From contig JAJTBM010000032.1 in assembly GCA_021286885.1 (NCBI GenBank), forward strand, positions 1-15,076: a DNA stretch of 15,076 nucleotides, given 5' to 3'. This document shows, piece by piece, positions 7,262 through 13,390 of the stretch. Every line of letters starts with the position of its first letter. Position 1 is the stretch's first letter. This stretch comes from Rhodocyclales bacterium (GTDB lineage: Bacteria; Pseudomonadota; Gammaproteobacteria; Burkholderiales; Rhodocyclaceae). The notes under the pieces are model-generated. The model was not told the DNA's origin and did no database searches. It worked only from the letters and a program-made list of their open reading frames with translations. The position numbers and the translations under genes are program-made.

Positions 7262-10200
7262 ATGAGTGAAGCCCCCATCCAGCGTGCGCTGGACCCCGCC
7301 CTGAGCGTTGTGGTGGAAGCCTGTGCCGGCAGCGGCAAGACCTGGCTGCTGGTGTCGCGCCTCCTGCGCCTGTTGCTGGCCGGCGCCCGGCCCGGCGAAA
7401 TCCTGGCGATTACCTACACCCGCAAGGCCGCCCGGGAAATTGAAGAACGCCTGCGCCTGTGGCTGCGCCAGCTGGCGGTGCTGCCCGAGCCCGAAGCCCT
7501 CCGCTTCCTGACCGACCGGGGCTTGGCGGACGCCGAGGCGGCCCGTCAGCTACCCCGCGCCCGGGGCCTGCTTGAAGCCTTGTTCGAGGCCGAACCGCCC
7601 ATCACCATCACCACCTTCCACGGCTGGTTTGCCCGGCTGATGGGGGGCGCGCCTTTATCCACCGGCATGGCCGGCTTTCGCCTCACCGAGGCCGCTGGGC
7701 CCCTGCTGGAAGAGGCCTGGGAACGCTTTGCACGCCACTGCGGCAAAAGCCCCGAGGCCCCCGAGGCCCGGGCCCTGGTGAGCCTGTTCAGCCAGATTGG
7801 CCAACTGCGCACCCGCAGCCTGCTCCATGCCTTTGTGGAGCGGCGCGCCGAGTGGCATGCCTTTCTGGATGATGGCAGCGCCGGGCTGGACGAAGCCTTG
7901 GCCCGTCTGGAGGCCGATTTGGGCGTGCTGCCGGGCCAGGATCCCATCGCCGATTTCTTTGCCCAACCCGGCCTTACGGCCAATCTGGAAACTGTGGCCC
8001 GGTTGCTGGCCCTGAATACCGCCACCGACCAGAACAAGGCCATCCAGCTGCGCGCCGCCCTGGAGATGGCCAAAACGGCCAAAATGGCCGGGGTGGCCGA
8101 TCTGCATGAGTGTTACGCCGCCCTGCGCGGGGTGTTCCTGACCCAGGCGGGCAGCCCCTGCGCCATCAAGCCCAGCGCCGCCCAGGCCAAGCGCCTGCAA
8201 GGGGAGGAAGGCCTCTACCTGAGCCTGCGTCAGCAGATTGCCGAAGATCTGGTGCGGGTGGGCGAAACCCTGCTCGAAACCCGCATTCTGGCCCTGAATC
8301 GGGAGGTGTTTACCGCCGCCTGCGGCCTGCTGGCCCAGCTGGAGGCGAGCAAGAAAGACAGCCGCCAGATGGATTTCACCGACCTGGAATGGCACGCCGA
8401 CCGGCTTCTGGCTGACCCGGAGGTGGCGCCCTTCCTGCAGGCCCGGCTGGATGCCCGCTATCGTCACATCCTGCTGGATGAGTTTCAGGATACCAACCCG
8501 CTCCAGTGGCGCATCCTGCTCGCCTGGCTGGAGGCGTACGGGGCCGACGGGAGCCCGCCCCGGGTGTTTCTGGTGGGCGACCCGAAGCAATCCATCTACC
8601 GCTTCCGGCGCGCCGATTACCGGATCTTCACCCACGCCTCGGGCTGGCTGCAGGATCAGTTTGGCGCCGTGCGCATCGAAAACGACCGCACCTTCCGCAA
8701 TGCTCCGGCCCTGGTGGAGGTGGTGAACGCCCTGTTCAGCCACGAACCGGATTTTCTGGGCTTTCGCCCCCAGACGGCGGTGCGTTCCACTTTGCCTGGC
8801 CGGGTGGAGCTGCTGCCCCTGGTGAGTGTTGAGGCGCCTGCCGGGGCCGAGGCGGCGGCGGGCGAGGGTGGCGAGGGGGGGCTGCGCGATCCCTTGCACT
8901 GCGCTCCCAGCCTAGCCGAAGACCTGCGCCGTCAGGCGGAAGCCCGGCTCCTGGCCGAGCGCTTGCAAGCAATCGTGGGCCATTGGGCAGTGCAGGGAGA
9001 GAAAGGCACGCGCCCCGCCCATTGGGGCGATGTGCTGATCCTGACCCGCCGCCGCACCATTCTCCCCGAGTACGAGCGGGCCCTGCGCGATGCGGGCATC
9101 CCCTATCTGAGCGTGAGCCGGGGCGGGCTGCTACGCACCCTGGAGGCCGCCGATCTGGCCGCCCTGCTGCGCTGGCTGGCGAGCCCCGCCGATGATCTGG
9201 CCCTGGTCCATGCCCTGCGTACCCCGCTGTTTGGGATCTCGGATGGGGATTTGCTGGTGCTGGCGGGGCGGGAGGAGCCCCGCTGGTGGGCCCGGCTCCA
9301 GGCCGAGGCCGGGCAGGGGGCCGCGAGCCTGGATGAACTCCTCGCCCCGGAAACCCCGCTCCAGCGGGCGGCCCGTTTGCTGGCCCGCTGGCAGGGGCTG
9401 GCGAACTTCCTGCCGGTGCATGATCTGCTCGACAAGGTGTTCCACGAGGGCGAGCTGATCGCCCGCTACCGGGCCGTGGTGCCGGAGGCCATGGAGGCCT
9501 CGGTGCGGGCCAATCTGGAGGCGTTCATTGCCCTTTCGCTTCAGGTGGATGCGGGGCGCTACCCCAGTTTGCCGCGTTTCATCGACGAGCTGGGGCGGCT
9601 GGCCCGGGCCGGGGACGAGGAAGCGCCCGACGAAGGGGTGATCCTGGCCGACGGGGAAGCCGCAGGCCGGGTGCGCATCATGACCATCCACGGGGCCAAG
9701 GGGCTGGAAGCGCCCATCGTGTGGCTCATCGACGCCCGCAATGGCCGCCAGCGGCGGGACAGCGACTGCGTGCTGCTCGATTGGCCGCCGGGGGAGGCCC
9801 GCCCGCGCCATTTCTCGATGGTGACCCGCAAGGACGAGCAGGGCAGCCGCCGGGAGGCCATGTTCGCCGCCGAGGAAGCCGCCCGGGTGCGGGAAGATCT
9901 GAATCTGCTCTACGTGGCCATTACCCGGGCCAGCCAATACTTTCTGGCGAGCGGCATCCAGCCCAGCCGGGGCGGCACCGATCCCAACCCCTGGGAGCGG
10001 ATTGCCGCAGCCCTGGAGCGCCTGGGCGCCCAGGATGGCACCTACGGTCTGCCGCCCCAGCAACTGGACGCGGCCGTAGGCCCGGCCCCGGCGCTGCCCG
10101 AAGCCCTGCCGCCGGCGGTGCCCATCGGCAGCTTCCGGGACGAAACCCCGGCGGACGAGAATCTGGGCGCCTTGTTTGGTACCGATTTCCACCAATGCCT

Positions 10201-10564
10201 GGAGGCCCTCACCGAGGGCTTGCCCACCACCGGCCTGCCCGCCCAGCCCCTGGAGCTGGCTCGCCGGCTGCTGGCTCGGGAAGAACTGGCAGTCTTCTTC
10301 GATCCGGCCCGCTACGCCTGGGCCCTGAACGAGATGGAGTTTGTGGATCGCTTTGGTCGGGTAGGCCGGGTGGATCGGCTGGTGGACGACGGGGAAACCC
10401 TGTGGGTGCTGGACTATAAAACAGGCACCCCCGATGCGGCGCTGATGGACGATTACCGCACCCAGCTTGCCCGCTACCGGAGTGGGATCGCCGGCCTGTG
10501 GCCTGGTCGGCCAGTGCGCTGTGCCCTGATTCTGGCGAGCGGGGAGTTGCGCGAAATCAACTGA
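7262..10564 (+). CDS. addA: AddA-like UvrD-family helicase-nuclease subunit
   Basis: A 1100-residue superfamily 1 helicase fused to a C-terminal nuclease. Walker A is ACAGSGKT (20-27), Walker B LLDEFQDT (404-411), motif III VGDPKQSIYRFR (438-449), motif V MTIHGAKGLE (807-816) and motif VI LLYVAITRAS (882-891). The nuclease domain has GTDFHQCLEAL, GRVDRLV (Asp1038) and VLDYKTG (Asp1051, Lys1053), so helicase and nuclease sites both look intact. The frame stays open upstream to 7037 inside addB, but ATG 7262 is preferred: AGGA lies about 10 bases before it, and the Walker A then falls near residue 20 as in AddA/RecB. It begins 13 bases after addB. RecB is the main alternative; the AddB-type partner argues for AddA. 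Confidence 0.9.
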   Translation: MSEAPIQRALDPALSVVVEACAGSGKTWLLVSRLLRLLLAGARPGEILAITYTRKAAREIEERLRLWLRQLAVLPEPEALRFLTDRGLADAEAARQLPRARGLLEALFEAEPPITITTFHGWFARLMGGAPLSTGMAGFRLTEAAGPLLEEAWERFARHCGKSPEAPEARALVSLFSQIGQLRTRSLLHAFVERRAEWHAFLDDGSAGLDEALARLEADLGVLPGQDPIADFFAQPGLTANLETVARLLALNTATDQNKAIQLRAALEMAKTAKMAGVADLHECYAALRGVFLTQAGSPCAIKPSAAQAKRLQGEEGLYLSLRQQIAEDLVRVGETLLETRILALNREVFTAACGLLAQLEASKKDSRQMDFTDLEWHADRLLADPEVAPFLQARLDARYRHILLDEFQDTNPLQWRILLAWLEAYGADGSPPRVFLVGDPKQSIYRFRRADYRIFTHASGWLQDQFGAVRIENDRTFRNAPALVEVVNALFSHEPDFLGFRPQTAVRSTLPGRVELLPLVSVEAPAGAEAAAGEGGEGGLRDPLHCAPSLAEDLRRQAEARLLAERLQAIVGHWAVQGEKGTRPAHWGDVLILTRRRTILPEYERALRDAGIPYLSVSRGGLLRTLEAADLAALLRWLASPADDLALVHALRTPLFGISDGDLLVLAGREEPRWWARLQAEAGQGAASLDELLAPETPLQRAARLLARWQGLANFLPVHDLLDKVFHEGELIARYRAVVPEAMEASVRANLEAFIALSLQVDAGRYPSLPRFIDELGRLARAGDEEAPDEGVILADGEAAGRVRIMTIHGAKGLEAPIVWLIDARNGRQRRDSDCVLLDWPPGEARPRHFSMVTRKDEQGSRREAMFAAEEAARVREDLNLLYVAITRASQYFLASGIQPSRGGTDPNPWERIAAALERLGAQDGTYGLPPQQLDAAVGPAPALPEALPPAVPIGSFRDETPADENLGALFGTDFHQCLEALTEGLPTTGLPAQPLELARRLLAREELAVFFDPARYAWALNEMEFVDRFGRVGRVDRLVDDGETLWVLDYKTGTPDAALMDDYRTQLARYRSGIAGLWPGRPVRCALILASGELREIN

Positions 10565-10654
10565 TCTGCGGCCAATGGTCAGGGTATTCCCTTGTTGCCG
10601 GACGTCGGGCTTCTCGCCACGCTTCCAATCGAATACCATCCCCATCAGAATTTT

Positions 10655-10664
10655 TATATATAAC
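10655..10664 (+). promoter_or_regulatory. Candidate -10 region before the CBS-domain gene
   Basis: The 140-base gap after addA holds an isolated AT-rich patch, TTTTTATATATAAC, offering TATATA (10655-10660) or TATAAC (10659-10664) as a -10, about 45 bases before the CBS gene. No good -35 is visible. Downstream lie a direct repeat GCAAAGC (10671-10677 and 10684-10690) and a small GCC-TTCG-GGC hairpin. Nothing else was found in this gap. Confidence 0.35.
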
Positions 10665-10704
10665 AGCGTTGCAAAGCCTTCGGGCAAAGCTAAAGGGAAA
10701 TCAA

Positions 10705-11067
10705 ATGCTGGTAAGTGAAATCCTCGCAATCAAGGGCAAGGTCCTGTTCACCATCTCTCCGGAGGTGCTGCTGTCCGAAGCGGTCGCCATCCAGAAGGCC
10801 GGCGCCGACTGGCAGGGGCTGTCGGTGGCCGATGCGATGATCCAGGAACCCATCGTGGCTGGGGTCAACATGGAAATGGACGAACTGCGCCGCCAGATGG
10901 TCGAGCACCACCAGCGTTATCTTCCGGTGATGGATGGCGCCACCCTGATGGGCGTGGTGTCTTTCCACGATGTGGCCAAGGCCGTGCTCGAAGAGCAGAG
11001 CTTTGAAAACCGGATGCTCAAAAACTACATCCGTAACTGGCCCGCCGAAGACGAGCCGGTGGTCTGA
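10705..11067 (+). CDS. CBS-domain protein with a shortened first CBS motif
   Basis: A 120-residue protein. Its second half is a normal CBS motif: LSVADAMIQEPIVAGVNMEM, then HHQRYLPVMDGATLMGVVSF, then HDVAKAVLEEQSFENRMLKN. CBS pairs bind adenine nucleotides and regulate partners. The first half starts normally (MLVSEILAIKGKVLFTISPE, then LLSEAVAIQ) but passes within a few residues to KAGADWQGLSVADAM. The expected stretch of the first motif (a hydrophobic strand, G-x-L-x-G-x-x-x-x-R-D/E and a helix, roughly 25-30 residues) is missing. Two-motif relatives are commonly about 145-150 residues. The frame is intact, so this is an in-frame shortening. AAAGGGA lies 8 bases before ATG 10705; the frame is open further upstream but without such support. 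Function unknown. Confidence 0.85.
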   Translation: MLVSEILAIKGKVLFTISPEVLLSEAVAIQKAGADWQGLSVADAMIQEPIVAGVNMEMDELRRQMVEHHQRYLPVMDGATLMGVVSFHDVAKAVLEEQSFENRMLKNYIRNWPAEDEPVV

Positions 11068-11083
11068 CCGCCTGTTTCTGTCC

Positions 11084-11116
11084 GGGTACCGCGCCTGGGG
11101 GAAGGGCGTGGTACCC
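11084..11116 (+). terminator. Hairpin 1 after the CBS-domain gene
   Basis: A 12-bp stem GGGTACCGCGCC (11084-11095) / GGCGTGGTACCC (11105-11116) with one G-U pair and a 9-base loop begins 17 bases after the CBS stop. No U-tract follows, so intrinsic termination is uncertain. Confidence 0.45.
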
Positions 11117-11118
11117 CG

Positions 11119-11148
11119 CAGGTCCACGCCTTTTTGCAGGCGTGCCTG
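11119..11148 (+). terminator. Hairpin 2 after the CBS-domain gene
   Basis: CACGCCT (11125-11131) / AGGCGTG (11138-11144) with loop TTTTGC is extended by CAGG (11119-11122) / CCTG (11145-11148) across a two-base bulge. It follows hairpin 1 by two bases. The U-run is in the loop and not after the stem. Confidence 0.45.
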
Positions 11149-11175
11149 GGATGTGCCAAGCCTGAGCCAGCATCG

Positions 11176-11309
11176 GCCCCGTATGTACGGGGCGCGTGCG
11201 TTCGAGTTTGAGTTCGAGTTTGCGTTTGCATATCCAGAAAAGGCCGGATCTGCCGATGTTGCTTCATCGGTCCGGGTGCCCGGGTTGGCGACCTTGCCTG
11301 TCGCCGACC
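11176..11309 (+). promoter_or_regulatory. Three further hairpins in the fadD leader region
   Basis: Hairpin 3 is GCCCCGTA (11176-11183) / TACGGGGC (11186-11193), a near-perfect palindrome. Hairpin 4 is CCGGA (11244-11248) and CCGATG (11253-11258) against CATCGG (11265-11270) and TCCGG (11271-11275), with a four-base bulge. Hairpin 5 is GGTTGGCGAC (11283-11292) / GTCGCCGACC (11300-11309) with one T-G pair. Hairpin 5 ends 31 bases before the fadD start. No ORF with a convincing product is seen here. Confidence 0.5.
11201..11230 (+). repeat. Hexanucleotide repeat, TTYGAG then TTTGCR
   Basis: Five consecutive six-base units: TTCGAG, TTTGAG, TTCGAG, TTTGCG and TTTGCA, between hairpins 3 and 4. 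The first three follow TTYGAG and the last two TTTGCR. It is a short degenerate tandem repeat. Confidence 0.6.
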
Positions 11310-11340
11310 AAGCTGCGCATCCTGTGATGGAGAACATGAA

Positions 11341-13011
11341 ATGAATGACAGGATCTGGCTGCAAAGCTATCCCCCCGGCGTGCCCGCCGACATCGACGTG
11401 GGCCAGTTCGGCTCCCTGGCCGATCTGTTCAACCAGAGCGCCCTGCGTTACGCCGCCTTACCCGCCTACACCTGCATGGGGCGCACCCTCAGTTACAGCG
11501 AGGTGAGTGATGCTGCCCATGCCTTTGCCGCCTTCCTCCAGCAGGATCTGAAGCTCCCCCACGGTGCCCGGGTGGCGCTGATGATGCCCAACTGCCTTCA
11601 GTACCCGGTGGCCATGTTTGGGGTCTTGCTGGCCGGCTGCACGGTGGTGAATGTGAATCCCCTCTACACCGCCCGGGAGCTGGAGCACCAGCTGCGGGAT
11701 GCGGGCTGCGAAACCATCGTCATCGTCGAGAATTTTGCCGCCACCTTTGAAACCGTGCGCCCGAATACGGCGGTGCGGCATGTGGTGGTCACCGGGCTGG
11801 GGGATATGCTGGGTTTTCCCAAGTCGGTGCTGGTGAACACCGTGCTGCGCCACGTGCGCAAGCTGGTGCCCGCCTGGAAGCTGCCGGACGCGATCCCCTT
11901 CATGCGTGCCCTGCGCCGGGGGCGCCATCTGCCGTTTACCCCGCCCCAGCTGGATCAGGACGACCTGGCCTATCTGCAATACACCGGCGGTACCACGGGC
12001 GTGGCCAAGGGGGCCATGCTGAGCCACGGCAATATCATCGCCAATCTGCAACAGGCCCACGCCTGGATTGCGCCTTACGTGCAGGAGCGGGTGGAGCTGA
12101 TCATCACAGCGCTGCCGCTCTATCACATCTTTTCGCTCACCGCGAACTGCCTCACCTTCTTCAAGATCGGCGCCCATAACGTGCTGATCACCAATCCCCG
12201 GGACTTACCCGGGTTTGTGAAGGCGCTGGCCAAATACCCCTTCACCGTGATCACCGGGGTGAATACCCTGTTCAACGCGCTGCTCAATCAGCCGGGCTTT
12301 GCGGCGCTGGATTTCTCCACCCTCAAGGTGGCCCTGGGGGGCGGTATGTCGGTTCAGCAGGCGGTGGCCGAGCGCTGGAAGGCGGTGACTGACGTCACCC
12401 TGTCGGAAGCCTACGGCCTTACCGAAACCTCTCCGGCGGTGTGCATCAATCCCCTGGATCTGCCCGCCTTCAACCACGCCATTGGGCTCCCGATACCCTC
12501 CACCCATGTGAGTCTGCGGGATGACGAAGGCCACCCGGTGCCCCTGGGGGAGCGGGGCGAGCTGTGCGTGCGCGGGCCCCAAGTGATGCAGGGCTATTAT
12601 GGCCGCCCCGAAGAGACTGCCCGGGTGTTTACCCACGATGGCTATTTGCGCACCGGCGATGTGGCCACCATGGATGCCCAGGGCTTTTTGCGCATCGTGG
12701 ATCGCAAGAAGGACATGATCCTGGTCTCGGGCTTCAATGTGTATCCCAACGAAATCGAAGACGTGGTGGCGAGCCACCCGGGCGTGCTGGAAGTGGCCGC
12801 CCTGGGAGTGCCGGACGCCCATTCGGGCGAGGCGGTGAAGATTTTTGTGGTACGTAAAGATCCGGCCCTCACTGAGGCGGCCCTCATCGCCCATTGCCGC
12901 CAGAACCTGACCGGCTACAAGGTGCCCCGCCTGGTGGAGTTTCGCACCGAGTTGCCCAAGAGCAACGTGGGCAAGATTCTGCGTCGCAAGTTGCGGGACG
13001 GCGATGTATGA
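11341..13011 (+). CDS. fadD: Long-chain acyl-CoA synthetase (FadD-type AMP-forming ligase)
   Basis: A 556-residue ANL-superfamily ligase of FadD length and pattern. It activates fatty acids to acyl-CoA through an acyl-adenylate, at the inner face of the membrane, for beta-oxidation or lipid synthesis. The P-loop-like motif [14 protein letters not shown] begins at residue 214. The second signature YGLTETSP is at 358-365. The FadD-type stretch [20 protein letters not shown] starts at 454, and the catalytic C-terminal lysine is in SNVGKILRR (Lys545). All elements are intact. GGAG precedes ATG 11341 by about 9 bases. It lies downstream of a hairpin-rich gap and has no coupled neighbour, so it is probably transcribed alone. 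Chain-length preference cannot be read from sequence. Confidence 0.94.
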   Translation: MNDRIWLQSYPPGVPADIDVGQFGSLADLFNQSALRYAALPAYTCMGRTLSYSEVSDAAHAFAAFLQQDLKLPHGARVALMMPNCLQYPVAMFGVLLAGCTVVNVNPLYTARELEHQLRDAGCETIVIVENFAATFETVRPNTAVRHVVVTGLGDMLGFPKSVLVNTVLRHVRKLVPAWKLPDAIPFMRALRRGRHLPFTPPQLDQDDLAYLQYTGGTTGVAKGAMLSHGNIIANLQQAHAWIAPYVQERVELIITALPLYHIFSLTANCLTFFKIGAHNVLITNPRDLPGFVKALAKYPFTVITGVNTLFNALLNQPGFAALDFSTLKVALGGGMSVQQAVAERWKAVTDVTLSEAYGLTETSPAVCINPLDLPAFNHAIGLPIPSTHVSLRDDEGHPVPLGERGELCVRGPQVMQGYYGRPEETARVFTHDGYLRTGDVATMDAQGFLRIVDRKKDMILVSGFNVYPNEIEDVVASHPGVLEVAALGVPDAHSGEAVKIFVVRKDPALTEAALIAHCRQNLTGYKVPRLVEFRTELPKSNVGKILRRKLRDGDV

Positions 13012-13036
13012 TGGGGCGATGTTCAGCATGCCGGTC

Positions 13037-13065
13037 GCTGAATGAGGGTTTACCCCGCTTTCAGC
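13037..13065 (+). terminator. Weak stem-loop after fadD
   Basis: GCTGAA (13037-13042) pairs with TTCAGC (13060-13065), enclosing a further GGG/CCC pairing around GGGTTTACCCC. It begins 25 bases after the fadD stop. There is no U-tract, so it is at best a weak terminator. Confidence 0.35.
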
Positions 13066-13117
13066 CCAGATTTGGCGTACGCTTGGCGAAATCCGCCGTA
13101 ATGCCGCAAATTAAGGC

Positions 13118-13165
13118 TTGTGTTTTTTCCGGTTTGTGCGAATAATCGCCCCATACTCTTATATA
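13118..13165 (+). promoter_or_regulatory. Candidate promoter of the ilvB leader
   Basis: Two readings are possible. TTGTGT (13118-13123), 17 bases, AATAAT (13141-13146) would start RNA near 13153. Alternatively a -10 TATATA at 13160-13165, with TTGTGC at 13134-13139 as an over-spaced -35, would start RNA near 13172. The first keeps both possible leader-peptide starts in the transcript; the second leaves only ATG 13183, almost leaderless. Confidence 0.45.
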
Positions 13166-13182
13166 TGACTTGCCTGCGTCCC

Positions 13183-13260
13183 ATGGCCCACCTCGCCCTA
13201 AACCTGCCCGTCGTAGCTGTAGTAGTACGCGTAGTAGGCGTAGGTGCGCACGCGTCGTAA
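13183..13260 (+). CDS. ivbL: Valine-rich leader peptide of the ilvB attenuator (IvbL-like)
   Basis: A 25-codon ORF ending in TAA at 13258-13260. The peptide begins MAHLALNLP, continues VVAVVVRVVGV (residues 10-20) and ends GAHAS. Eight of its residues are valine, seven encoded by GTA and one by GTC. An in-frame ATG at 13165 would give 31 residues with N-terminus MTCLRP, close to the 32 residues of E. coli IvbL, whose AVVVVRVVVVVGNA core it resembles. No clear Shine-Dalgarno precedes either ATG. It lies 130 bases before ilvB and just before a terminator hairpin. By analogy with E. coli ivbL, ribosome stalling at the valine codons when charged tRNA-Val is scarce would let transcription proceed into ilvB. 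The ORF is read directly; the mechanism is inferred. Confidence 0.85.
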   Translation: MAHLALNLPVVAVVVRVVGVGAHAS

Positions 13261-13291
13261 GGGGACCCCAGGTAGTACGCAAGAAGTTTCA

Positions 13292-13326
13292 AAAACCCCC
13301 GCCGGCGCACAACCGGCGGGGGTTTT
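13292..13326 (+). terminator. Attenuator terminator upstream of ilvB
   Basis: A perfect 14-bp stem AAAACCCCCGCCGG (13292-13305) / CCGGCGGGGGTTTT (13313-13326) with loop CGCACAA, followed by GTCTTTCTG. It is the best intrinsic terminator in the window, sits 31 bases after the leader-peptide stop and ends 64 bases before ilvB. Upstream leader segments could compete for its left arm: GTGCGC (13244-13249) is complementary to GCGCAC (13305-13310), and GGGG (13261-13264) to the C-run (13296-13300). Those pairings would form an antiterminator. Confidence 0.85.
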
Positions 13327-13390
13327 GTCTTTCTGAAGTACCCCGGCCCGGACAGAGCGACTCGGCTCCGAAGCCACTAGGAGAATCTCG

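Noticed and set aside
4195..7338. Open frame of 1047 codons on the minus strand
   Set aside because: It lies opposite addB, is dominated by Gly, Gln, Ala, His and Pro as expected from antisense GC-rich DNA, and shows no recognisable motif, while the plus strand encodes a complete AddB-like protein.
10498..10704. Upstream extension of the CBS protein to 10498
   Set aside because: It would overlap the addA C-terminus, and the added residues have no family resemblance; ATG 10705 has AAAGGGA in front.
9131..10729. Open frame of 532 codons on the minus strand
   Set aside because: Antisense of addA with shadow composition and no domain pattern.
13012..13145. Possible small gene between fadD and the ilvB leader
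   Set aside because: The open frame here continues from inside fadD in another frame and has no ribosome-binding site or recognisable product.
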